A DNA stretch of 64,000 nt from Serratia proteamaculans (GTDB taxonomy: Bacteria; Pseudomonadota; Gammaproteobacteria; Enterobacterales; Enterobacteriaceae). The DNA is taken from NCBI RefSeq assembly GCF_013337185.1, contig NZ_SWDE01000004.1, forward strand, positions 124,001 through 188,000, written 5' to 3'. The notes below the pieces were generated by a model. The model was not told where the DNA came from and made no database searches. It saw only the letters and a program-made list of their open reading frames with translations. Below, piece by piece: positions 1 to 7,487 of the stretch. The stretch's first letter is position 1. Every line of letters starts with the position of its first letter. A program made the position numbers and the translations under genes.

Positions 1-1
1 G

Positions 2-3000
2 AACGAGTCCATACGCCAGCAGGGCACTGAGATTGCCAGCGGCGGCGACACGCGCATTCAGGCCGGACGGGACGCGACCCTCAACGCCACCCAGGCCCAG
101 GCCAGCGGTGACGTGGCGGTGAGCGCCGGGCGTGATATCGCGCTCAATAGCGCCACCGAAAGCGACTACAGCTTCTTCGAAGAGACCAAGGTCAAAAAAG
201 GCCTGATGTCCAAAACCACCACCCATACGGTGGAAGAGGACTACGCCACCCACGAGAAAGGCGGCTTGCTGAGCGGGAACAACGTCTCGCTCAATGCCGG
301 TAACGATCTCAAGGTGCAAGGCTCGACGGTGGTCGGCGACGGCAAGGTAAACCTGCAGGCGGGCAATAACGTCGATATTGTCGCCGCCACCGAGGAGCAA
401 TCACGCTACCGGCTGAACGAGAAAAAAACCAGTGGCGTTTTCAGCGGCGGCGGCATCGGCGTGACCTTCGGCAGCAAATCTTCCCGCCATCAGTTGAACG
501 AAGACGGCACCACTCAAAGCCAGAGCGTCAGCACCATCGGCTCTACCGGCGGCGACGTGAATATCGTGGCCGGCGGCAAGGCGCATATCGGCGGCGCGGA
601 TGTTATTGCGGATAAGAACCTTAACGTGGTGGCGGGTGAGATCAGTGTCGATCCGGGCAATGATCTGCTGCGGCGTAAAGAGCGTTACGAGCAGAAGCAA
701 AGCGGATTGACGCTGTCGGTCTCCAGTCCTATCACCGATACGTTGCTGGCGATTAATGATTCGCTCAAGCGTGCGGACGATACCGGCGATGGCAGATTGA
801 AAGCGTTGTATGCGGTGCAGGCTGCCCGTGCAGGATGGGTTAACTCGGAAGCCAGTGCCGATCAGGCGCAGGGGCTGGCGAAAGGTGAGCTTTCCAACAG
901 TGTGAAGGTGCAACTGAGTGTTGGAGCAAGCAAGAGCACCTCCGAGTCTGAGCAGGCACAAAATCAGGTACGTGGCAGCAACCTGACGGCAGGCGGCGAC
1001 GCAACTCTGGTCGCGACTGGGTCGAAAGGCACCAGCGGCGACCTGCATGTCAGCGGTAGCGGTATCACTGGTAACAAGGTGACGCTGGCGGCGAAAAACG
1101 ATCTGTTGCTGGAGGCGGCTGGCAACAACCGAGAACAGACCAGCAAAAACAACAGCAGCGGCTGGAATGCCGGGGTGCATATTTCACTGGGGCAGGAAAC
1201 AGGGATTGGCGCCTCGGCCAGTGGTTATCAATCGAAAGGTGCGACAGACGGCAAAAGTACCGATTATGTTAACTCTCGGGTGAATGCAAGGGACGAACTG
1301 AGCCTGAGCAGTGGACGTGATACGACGCTTTCCGGTGCGCAGGCGTTGGGTGACAAGATCAAGGTGGATGCCGGACGCGATCTGTCTATCAGCAGCCTGC
1401 AGGATACCGATGATTACCACAGTTGGCAGAAGGACGTGAGCGGTGGCGCGAGCTTTACCTTCGGATCGATGAGCGGCTCTGCTTCGGTAAGCATGAACCA
1501 GACTAAAATCGACAGTGAATACGCCAGCGTGGGTGACCAAAGCGGTTTATTTGCCGGGGATAAAGGCTTTGATATCAACGTCGGCAACCATACGCAACTG
1601 AATGGTGGGGTGATTGCTTCGACGGCGGACAGCATCAAAAACCAGCTCTCTACCGGTACCTTGGGTTGGGATGCCATTGATAACAAAGCGGAGTATAACG
1701 CCAGCAGCAGTGGATTCGGTATTTCGACCAGTGGACCAACTGGCGGCGGGCTTGCCAAAGAGAAAGGCAAGGCTTCCGGCACCACGCAGTCGGCCGTCGC
1801 CGAAGGCAATATTGATATTCGCAATACGGCGGATCAAACTCAGGATATCGCCGGGTTAAGCCGCGATACGGACAATGCCAATGGCCGCATCGATAAAATC
1901 TTCGATGAGGCGAAGGTGAAAGACAATCTGGCGTTTGCGCAGGGTGTGGCTCAGCTCAGTACCCAGTTGGTCAGCGACTACGGTAATCAGCAAATGCTGC
2001 AGGCACAGCGTGCAGCGGCGGAGAAACTGAGTGAAGACCCGGCCTACCTGAGTGCCAGTGCGCAGGAACGCCAGAAAATGCTGGAAGCGTCGCCGGAGTA
2101 TAAGGCAGCGCAGAAAGAGTATGGTGTCGGCAGTGATTTTTGGCTGGCAGGCTCTGCCATCAGTGCGGCCTTGGCGGGGATTAGCGGCGGTGATATTGGC
2201 GCTGCTGCCGGTGGCGCATTAGCCCCGTATCTGGCACGAGAGATCAAGGCGAAAACCCAGGGTAACACGGCAGCCAATGCGGCGGCGCACGCGGTAGCCG
2301 GGGCATTGGTGGCACTGGTCTCTGGTAACAATGTAGCGGCGGGCGCGGTGGGCGCGGCAAGTGGAGAACTGGCTGCTAAAATTATCAGCGAACAGTATTA
2401 TGGCAAGGATCCTTCAGCCCTGACGGAAGCAGAGAAGGAAAACGTCAGCGCACTTAGTCAGTTGGCGGCAGGGCTGGCAGGCGGATTGGTAGCGGACAGC
2501 ACCGCAGGGGCCGTGGGCGGTAGCGTGGCTGGCAAGACGGCGGTTGAGAATAACTATCTGAGCGTGTCTGAAAAGACGGAGTTTGAGATAGCGAAGCAGA
2601 CTATTCAGAAGAGCAAAGACCCGGCAGAGCGCGAGAAAGCCCAGCAGAAATACGATGCGTTACGTGAAAAAGATATCGCTAGCGACCAGAAGGTGATTGA
2701 TGCTTGCGGGAATGGAGCCGCAGCCAGTGCAGCCTGTGGTGCGGCGAGGCTGGAGGTTATTACGGCGAAAGGTGAATACGAGAATACCGGTAACTACAAC
2801 TCGAAAGCCAGCCAGCAGTACTCGGATGCCTACGGTCAGATAGTGAATCTGCTGAATATCACCAGCGTTGATGCACAAAATCAGCAACAGATCCAAGACG
2901 CAATGATCAACTTCTTCATGACAACCAAAGGAGTCGATTATGCAACAGCCAAAGATTATGCCGAGCTGAAGCAGGGTGCTGATATCTTTGTTGCTTCATT

Positions 3001-3469
3001 GACACCTGTATTGGGTGCCGCAGCAGCAAAACAACTGAGTAAGATTGTGGATGCGAATCTGAAAGTTGTCGCGAAAGGAAATGTTGATGGTAGCAAGTTC
3101 ACTGATACAAATCAGGGAGTAAGACCGTCACAATTAGCTGATTTTAACAAACCGACCTTAATCAATGACGTTGTACAGGCCAAAATAGATAAGCGTCCTG
3201 ACAAAAATTATCCTAATGGAAATATGGGTACTGCTCATGCAGAAATAGGTGTGATCCAACAGGCCTTTGATAAGGGGATGACCCAAGGGCGCGAAATGGC
3301 AATGAGTGTAGCAGGGAAAGAGGTCTGCAACTATTGCTTGAGTGATGTAAGGGTCATGGCAGAAAAAGCAGGGCTTAAATCACTAACAATTTATGAAGAA
3401 TCAACAGGTAACGTTCTGTTCTGGCAGCAGGGCATGAAAAAAATAGAAAATAAGGGGCCTGCAAAATGA
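2..3469 (+). CDS. cdiA: CdiA-type filamentous hemagglutinin/contact-dependent inhibition exoprotein, C-terminal part (5' end outside window)
   Basis: The frame is open from base 2, so the gene begins before the window; 1155 codons are visible. The first ~600 residues are FHA/CdiA-like repeats (recurring NAGNDL and AGRDL turns) of an exported beta-helical stalk. A hydrophobic Ala/Gly-rich pretoxin stretch follows, ending in a VENN motif (bases 2543-2554), the usual boundary of the exchangeable toxin in CdiA proteins. The last ~115 residues hold HAE (His codon 3236) and CNYC (Cys codons 3326 and 3335), the zinc-ligand and catalytic-Glu pattern of the cytidine deaminase superfamily, resembling the BURPS668_1122-type toxin deaminases. 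DNA becomes noticeably AT-richer after about 2880, as expected of a swapped toxin tail. The stop codon overlaps the next gene in ATGA. Delivery into neighbouring cells and base deamination are inferred from family knowledge; the exact substrate is unknown. Confidence 0.88.
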   Translation, partial: NESIRQQGTEIASGGDTRIQAGRDATLNATQAQASGDVAVSAGRDIALNSATESDYSFFEETKVKKGLMSKTTTHTVEEDYATHEKGGLLSGNNVSLNAGNDLKVQGSTVVGDGKVNLQAGNNVDIVAATEEQSRYRLNEKKTSGVFSGGGIGVTFGSKSSRHQLNEDGTTQSQSVSTIGSTGGDVNIVAGGKAHIGGADVIADKNLNVVAGEISVDPGNDLLRRKERYEQKQSGLTLSVSSPITDTLLAINDSLKRADDTGDGRLKALYAVQAARAGWVNSEASADQAQGLAKGELSNSVKVQLSVGASKSTSESEQAQNQVRGSNLTAGGDATLVATGSKGTSGDLHVSGSGITGNKVTLAAKNDLLLEAAGNNREQTSKNNSSGWNAGVHISLGQETGIGASASGYQSKGATDGKSTDYVNSRVNARDELSLSSGRDTTLSGAQALGDKIKVDAGRDLSISSLQDTDDYHSWQKDVSGGASFTFGSMSGSASVSMNQTKIDSEYASVGDQSGLFAGDKGFDINVGNHTQLNGGVIASTADSIKNQLSTGTLGWDAIDNKAEYNASSSGFGISTSGPTGGGLAKEKGKASGTTQSAVAEGNIDIRNTADQTQDIAGLSRDTDNANGRIDKIFDEAKVKDNLAFAQGVAQLSTQLVSDYGNQQMLQAQRAAAEKLSEDPAYLSASAQERQKMLEASPEYKAAQKEYGVGSDFWLAGSAISAALAGISGGDIGAAAGGALAPYLAREIKAKTQGNTAANAAAHAVAGALVALVSGNNVAAGAVGAASGELAAKIISEQYYGKDPSALTEAEKENVSALSQLAAGLAGGLVADSTAGAVGGSVAGKTAVENNYLSVSEKTEFEIAKQTIQKSKDPAEREKAQQKYDALREKDIASDQKVIDACGNGAAASAACGAARLEVITAKGEYENTGNYNSKASQQYSDAYGQIVNLLNITSVDAQNQQQIQDAMINFFMTTKGVDYATAKDYAELKQGADIFVASLTPVLGAAAAKQLSKIVDANLKVVAKGNVDGSKFTDTNQGVRPSQLADFNKPTLINDVVQAKIDKRPDKNYPNGNMGTAHAEIGVIQQAFDKGMTQGREMAMSVAGKEVCNYCLSDVRVMAEKAGLKSLTIYEESTGNVLFWQQGMKKIENKGPAK

Positions 3470-3861
3470 TAATAAAATATGAGCTTTCTCGATTATGTTC
3501 AGGTGAGGAATATGTCAGAAATGAATCTCCTCAGTGGGCTGATGTGCTCGATTTTTTAAATATTTTGAAGAATAGCAATGGTAGCGTAAACATCAGGATT
3601 ATTAATGCCCCTGATATCGGGCCAGAAAGACTCAGTGTTGAGGCAGAGAAGGGTTTTTATCTGGTTACTCTATTGGAATATGATGAGTCTGGAGGTGATG
3701 TAAGATCCATATGGAATAATACGTCATCATCAGGAGATAGTATCATTATCCTTGGTAATTACTGGCCTGAGCGTCAGCTTACAAAAGATTTCGATCTTGT
3801 TGTCAGGATCTTTAAGGAGTTCTTCGATACTGGAAATGTATCAACGGATCTCCTTAACTAA
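3466..3861 (+). CDS. Probable cognate immunity protein of the CdiA deaminase toxin
   Basis: A 131-residue soluble, acidic protein with no signal peptide or membrane segment. Its ATG overlaps the cdiA stop codon by four bases (ATGA), the arrangement expected for a toxin and its immunity partner that are translated together. The sequence resembles small uncharacterised proteins found next to polymorphic-toxin genes (possibly the DUF6911/Imm1-like group, from memory and unverified). The immunity role is inferred from position and size; no catalytic motif is visible. Base composition is AT-rich, like the toxin tail, so the two probably moved together. Confidence 0.72.
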   Translation: MIIKYELSRLCSGEEYVRNESPQWADVLDFLNILKNSNGSVNIRIINAPDIGPERLSVEAEKGFYLVTLLEYDESGGDVRSIWNNTSSSGDSIIILGNYWPERQLTKDFDLVVRIFKEFFDTGNVSTDLLN

Positions 3862-3902
3862 GAAAAAAAACGGCTGCTATGAACTGATCCGGTTTTTTGT
3901 TT

Positions 3903-3934
3903 TTAAGTCTTTAAGTCTTTAAGTCTTTAAGTCT
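3903..3934 (+). repeat. Four tandem copies of an 8-bp repeat (TTAAGTCT)
   Basis: Four perfect head-to-tail copies of TTAAGTCT lie directly after the immunity gene and immediately before the displaced cdiA fragment. The array contains no gene and shows no spacer structure, so it is not a CRISPR. It marks the joint between two toxin/immunity modules and could vary in copy number by slippage. Confidence 0.9.
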
Positions 3935-3935
3935 T

Positions 3936-4180
3936 AAACACCAGACAGACATACTCACCGGTTGCACTGTGGTGACCGCCACTGCGGATAAAAACCGCCT
4001 CGATACCACCGGTACCCTGGGCTTCAGCGAGATCCATAAGCAAGGCGATATCTATGGGCTGGAGGCGGCGAAGTATAAGTGCGAAAATGAAATGTTTAAG
4101 TTACGTCGATGCAATGTTCCTTGTAGTATTAAGAAGTGGAATTTTGTGAAAATAATTGGATTTTTATTACCATGGTAGGT
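3936..4180 (+). pseudogene. Displaced cdiA fragment (orphan CDI module remnant)
   Basis: A short open frame (from base 3936, stop at 4176-4178) encodes a stretch containing TATADKNRLDT and GTLGFSEI, the hallmark of the FHA/CdiA pre-toxin stalk. The intact upstream cdiA has an equivalent segment at about 1615-1690 (STADSIKNQLSTGTLGW). The fragment has no start codon of its own in good context, no upstream stalk and no VENN motif. After roughly 45 codons it runs into AT-rich unrelated DNA. This is the usual look of an orphan cdiA-CT left by recombination at the 3' end of a CDI locus. It is most likely not expressed as a protein, but it may act as a recombination site. Confidence 0.75.
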
Positions 4181-4188
4181 AAAAATAA

Positions 4189-5532
4189 ATGGCTTCAGAA
4201 TATTTTTTATATATTAAGTTGGAAAAGTTGTTAGCAGAACAGAAAAATTACTTTTGGTCTAAGAATAATTATAAATTATATAGTACAGGACATCTGAAAG
4301 AGTTGACTAGGCACTATAATGGACATATACGAGAAATAGCTGTTTTATGCCTTGGTTTAATTCGTGATGTTTCTGCCTTGCCTGAGCTTATTAATCGTAC
4401 AAATGATTGGGCAGAGCCAGTGCGAAAATCAGCAAGGCAGAGTATTGAAAGGTTGCTGGTGAGTACTAACTCCGCCGAGTTTGTTAAATGTCTACCGCAT
4501 CTAATTTGGCTATTAGAATGTCAACGCGATGATCATAGTATATTTGTTTTTAAAATCATGGATTTTTTATCTAGTGAAGAAAATAAATATGCTTTACTGA
4601 ATGGTTTATCTTCACCTGATAAAATCGTTGCTGAAAGATCATTGTGTATGTTAGTAGATAAAAGTCTATTTTCGCTTGATGTTATTTTTGAGCAAGCTAT
4701 GTTACATCCCAATCCTATTGTTAGAATGAGAGCAACTGAATATAAATTGGATAGTGGTTGTGATAATAAAGAAAATCATATCAGAGTTATGCTCATTGAC
4801 TCCTTCTCTCCTATAAAACAGTTTGTCTTGCAATACATGATTAATAATATGGTGAGAGTGCCTGAAGATCTCTGTTTTAGATTACTACTTGATAAAAACT
4901 CTCTTGTACGTTCAAGGATACATAAACTAATTGCGAGAAATCAATTTGATATAATCTCTTTCTATCTTGATGTTTTTAATAATTCATCAAATAGTGTAGC
5001 AAAGAGGAAGGTTGCACTTTGTGCACTGAACGAGCATCGATATGAAAAAATCATAGAGATTACAGAAAGTAATTTAGAACCAAATTTTATTGGTATTTAT
5101 ATGACATCATTAAAGATTATAGCTCAACATAAAGGAGATGATGCAAGTGGCTTATTATTTGACTCAATGAGCCATCCGCTTGTTGGGATTGTGAAACTAT
5201 CCTTGAAGTTGATTCTGAAAGAGAAAATAGTCTTTAACCTCATGGATGTACAAAGATTGTTAGATAAATCACCATCACCGTCACACATACCTATTTATTA
5301 TTCTATGGCTCGTAGTTTAAATAAATGGGATAACTTGATTTTAATTCTTGATAATATAAATATAAATAAAAATGATATTGATTTCACTAAAATACAAATA
5401 AATTACTGGGGTGAAAGTTATAATTTTTCTGGTGTTTCACCTTCATATTCACAAAAAATTAAGTTAAAAACTCTTGTCGAGAACATAAATATTCCATTAG
5501 TAACTAATAGAGTCTTGTTTTTTTTGGATTAA
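4189..5532 (+). CDS. HEAT-repeat-like protein, candidate orphan immunity protein
   Basis: A 447-residue soluble protein made of repeated ~30-residue helical pairs, such as the segments around HIREIAVLCLG, PVRKSARQSI, PIVRMRATEY and SLVRSRIHKL. This is the pattern of HEAT/armadillo solenoids. There is no signal peptide, membrane helix or catalytic motif. The DNA is far richer in A+T than the flanking core genes, with many AAA, AAT and TTA codons, which indicates horizontal transfer. It sits at the 3' end of the cdiA locus behind a cdiA remnant, where orphan immunity genes accumulate, and HEAT-like proteins are known among polymorphic-toxin immunity proteins. Its immunity function is therefore inference. 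The ribosome-binding site is weak. It could also be an unrelated cargo gene. Confidence 0.68.
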   Translation: MASEYFLYIKLEKLLAEQKNYFWSKNNYKLYSTGHLKELTRHYNGHIREIAVLCLGLIRDVSALPELINRTNDWAEPVRKSARQSIERLLVSTNSAEFVKCLPHLIWLLECQRDDHSIFVFKIMDFLSSEENKYALLNGLSSPDKIVAERSLCMLVDKSLFSLDVIFEQAMLHPNPIVRMRATEYKLDSGCDNKENHIRVMLIDSFSPIKQFVLQYMINNMVRVPEDLCFRLLLDKNSLVRSRIHKLIARNQFDIISFYLDVFNNSSNSVAKRKVALCALNEHRYEKIIEITESNLEPNFIGIYMTSLKIIAQHKGDDASGLLFDSMSHPLVGIVKLSLKLILKEKIVFNLMDVQRLLDKSPSPSHIPIYYSMARSLNKWDNLILILDNININKNDIDFTKIQINYWGESYNFSGVSPSYSQKIKLKTLVENINIPLVTNRVLFFLD

Positions 5533-5601
5533 TACTAAACCTGATTATAGTATGATTTATTTTAGTATTAAGCTATTTAGTTTCTCCTCCGCGATAAAAC
5601 T

Positions 5602-5633
5602 AGGCCGGGCGGCAATCCAAAAGCACCCGGCCT
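5602..5633 (-). terminator. Terminator of the ribonucleoside hydrolase gene
   Basis: An 8-bp perfect stem (AGGCCGGG/CCCGGCCT) with a 16-base loop lies 36 bases beyond the stop codon of the minus-strand hydrolase gene. Read on the minus strand it is followed by AGTTTTAT, giving a modest intrinsic terminator. Confidence 0.6.
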
Positions 5634-5668
5634 GTCGCCTTACTATTACCTGTCATATAAGCCGCAGC

Positions 5669-6613
5669 TTAAACCTTCACGTCCCCAATCCTCTCCAGTG
5701 CATCTACCACCAAATCCCAAAACTTATCCTGATCCAGTTTTACTGCCACCTGAGTGTGGCAGTCGGGCGGCGGCGCGGCGCGGAAGTCGGCCACCGTCAT
5801 TCCCAGCGTCAGGGTGCCGGTCAGTTCGATATCCACCGGGACTTTACGAACAGTCATCACTTCGGGGTCAATCACATAAGCCACCGCGCAAGGATCGTGT
5901 ACCGGTGGGGCGCTAAAGCCCTGCGCCTGTTGATACATCTTGCCAAAGAACTCAAGCAGTTCGCCGACAAACCTGGCCGGTCCGGTTTGGATAGCGGCAA
6001 TGTGGGCACAGACTTCTGGCGTGGCGAGCGCCTGATGGGTCAGATCCAGCCCGACCATGGTTAGCGGCCACTTTTCATTGAATACGATGTGTGCGGCTTC
6101 CGGATCGATCTTGATATTAAATTCGGCCACCGCGCTCCAGTTGCCCACGTGGTAGCCGCCGCCCATCAGCACCACTTCCTTCACCCGGTCGGCAATGCGT
6201 GGTTCTTTGCGCACGGCCATGGCGATGTTGGTCAGGCCACCGGTCGGTACCAGTGTCACGCTGCCCGGCGGGTGAGCCATGATGGTATTGATGATCAGAT
6301 CAACCGCGTGGCAGGGTTCCAGCGCCAACGTTGGCTCCGGTAATACCGGGCCATCCAGGCCGGATTCGCCATGGATATCGGGTGCGACTTCTATCTGGCG
6401 TACCAGTGGCCGTGGGCAGCCGGCAGCAAAGGGTACACCGGTAATATTGGCGATGCGCGCGACGGCCAGCGCATTGCGGGTGACCTTATCCAGCGTTTGG
6501 TTGCCCACCACGGTGGTCACGGCCAGCAGATCGATCTGCGGGTTACCCCAGGCCAGCAGCATGGCGATCGCATCGTCATGTCCCGGATCGCAGTCCAGTA
6601 TGATTTTTTTCAT
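5669..6613 (-). CDS. Pyrimidine/nonspecific ribonucleoside hydrolase (RihA/RihB type)
   Basis: A 314-residue inosine-uridine-preferring nucleoside hydrolase. The N-terminal DCDPGHDDA motif is the calcium-binding signature of the family, GNQTLDK and HGESGLDGP match RihA/RihB, and the later EFNIKIDPEAA and VHDPCAV segments supply ribose and Ca2+ contacts. The enzyme splits ribonucleosides into base and ribose in the cytosol for salvage or carbon use. The sequence resembles E. coli RihA in the HGESGLDGP-LPEP region but also RihB at the N-terminus, so substrate preference is left open. It is a single-gene unit, transcribed away from the zinc-ribbon gene, with its own hairpin downstream. The ATG start at the family position gives a normal full-length protein. 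Confidence 0.9.
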   Translation of the reverse strand: MKKIILDCDPGHDDAIAMLLAWGNPQIDLLAVTTVVGNQTLDKVTRNALAVARIANITGVPFAAGCPRPLVRQIEVAPDIHGESGLDGPVLPEPTLALEPCHAVDLIINTIMAHPPGSVTLVPTGGLTNIAMAVRKEPRIADRVKEVVLMGGGYHVGNWSAVAEFNIKIDPEAAHIVFNEKWPLTMVGLDLTHQALATPEVCAHIAAIQTGPARFVGELLEFFGKMYQQAQGFSAPPVHDPCAVAYVIDPEVMTVRKVPVDIELTGTLTLGMTVADFRAAPPPDCHTQVAVKLDQDKFWDLVVDALERIGDVKV

Positions 6614-6760
6614 TTTTATTTATTCCTGATGCAGGGAGAGGTCAGCGCAGCATAGCGCACCGCTAGCAGGCGGGGTAATGACCGATAATGCTTTTTGTTA
6701 ACCACATCAAAGCGTTGCTAATCTTACGGTGTAATTAAACGTAAATCTCCCTCGCCGCAC

Positions 6761-6792
6761 TTTACCCTGGAGTTTACTCCAGGGTTTATTCT
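6761..6792 (+). promoter_or_regulatory. MerR/ZntR-type promoter-operator of the zinc-ribbon gene
   Basis: A perfect inverted repeat (ACCCTGGAGT, 2-bp centre TT, ACTCCAGGGT; 6764-6785) is embedded between a -35-like TTTACC (6761-6766) and a -10-like TTATTC/TATTCT (6786-6792). The spacer of 19-20 bp is longer than the usual 17, the hallmark of promoters that MerR-family regulators activate by twisting the DNA. The core CTGGAGT...ACTCCAG is the one I recall for ZntR at the zntA promoter. Zinc, lead or cadmium responsiveness is inference. Confidence 0.75.
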
Positions 6793-6825
6793 GTCACCTA
6801 GCGTAAAGCACAGAGGAGAAGCGCG

Positions 6826-7113
6826 ATGAGCCTGTTGAAAAAACTCTTGGGGCAAGGCGATTTTGGTGGTGGGCATCAACGCTCAGGGCATCGCAGTGGC
6901 CACCATGGCAACCGCTATAACCAGCACGGCGATCAGGGGCCGCAATGCCTGCAATGCCAGGCACCCAACAAGCCAGGTGCCCGTTATTGCCATCGTTGCG
7001 GCCAGCCTTTTGAGACGGCGGCGGCACAATGCAGCGGATGTTCCGCCCCCTTGCCGCCAGGCAGCCGTTTTTGTCAGCAATGCGGCAAGGCCGCTAACGG
7101 GGGGCAACCATGA
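6826..7113 (+). CDS. Small double zinc-ribbon protein with His-rich linker
   Basis: A 95-residue protein. After a short amphipathic start (MSLLKKLLGQG), residues ~15-37 are rich in His and Gly (for example HRSGHHGNRYNQHG). Two zinc ribbons follow: CLQC...CHRC and CSGC...CQQC, each with two CxxC knuckles. It should therefore bind at least two zinc ions and may bind further metal through the His-rich segment. No enzyme domain is present and the function is unknown. It has a good ribosome-binding site (GAGGAGAA) and lies directly downstream of the MerR-type promoter. Its stop overlaps the start of the next gene (ATGA), so the two form an operon. Confidence 0.8.
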   Translation: MSLLKKLLGQGDFGGGHQRSGHRSGHHGNRYNQHGDQGPQCLQCQAPNKPGARYCHRCGQPFETAAAQCSGCSAPLPPGSRFCQQCGKAANGGQP

Positions 7114-7487
7114 CAAAACGTGGATGGAGTGTGGCAGTGCTGTTGGCGGCAATGGCGGTATGGACGCTGCTGGCCTGGGGTGTCTCTGGCGTATTGGGCT
7201 GGTTGCCCGCGCTAACGGGGTTGGCGCAGAGCGGCTCGGCACAGTTGGCACCGCAGCTCACCGGGGTGCTCAGCCTGGTGCCACAGGCGCTATTGGATAC
7301 TTGGCTGCCGCAGTTGCAGCAACTGGGGAACTGGCTGGCGGGGTCTTTCCCACTGCTGCTCACCTGGGTGAAGTACGCCGTCTGGTTAATCTGGGGGCTG
7401 GGCATGCTGGCATTACTGGTGCTTGGCGCCTTGGCGCGTCGTGTGCTACTCAGCGATAGCCCTGATAGACTTCCCCCACGCGTTTAA
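7110..7487 (+). CDS. Small inner-membrane protein co-transcribed with the zinc-ribbon gene
   Basis: A 125-residue hydrophobic protein with probable membrane helices near residues 7-32 and 82-110, and a middle amphipathic section (residues ~35-75). The ATG overlaps the zinc-ribbon stop codon (ATGA), which points to translational coupling and a joint role. No family is recognised from sequence. The last 38 bases overlap the 3' end of the convergent aaeR gene, so the two transcripts collide there. The C-terminus (SDSPDRLPPRV) is cytosolic if both helices insert. Confidence 0.7.
   Translation: MTKRGWSVAVLLAAMAVWTLLAWGVSGVLGWLPALTGLAQSGSAQLAPQLTGVLSLVPQALLDTWLPQLQQLGNWLAGSFPLLLTWVKYAVWLIWGLGMLALLVLGALARRVLLSDSPDRLPPRV

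Noticed and set aside
401-1180. 259-codon minus-strand open frame inside cdiA
   Set aside because: It is a shadow of the repetitive GC-rich stalk; the plus frame carries the recognisable FHA/CdiA repeats.
3903-3934. Possible CRISPR array
   Set aside because: The 8-bp units are contiguous, with no spacers and no cas gene nearby.
5698-6655. Plus-strand open frames across the nucleoside hydrolase gene
   Set aside because: They mirror a gene whose minus-strand product matches RihA/RihB over its full length.
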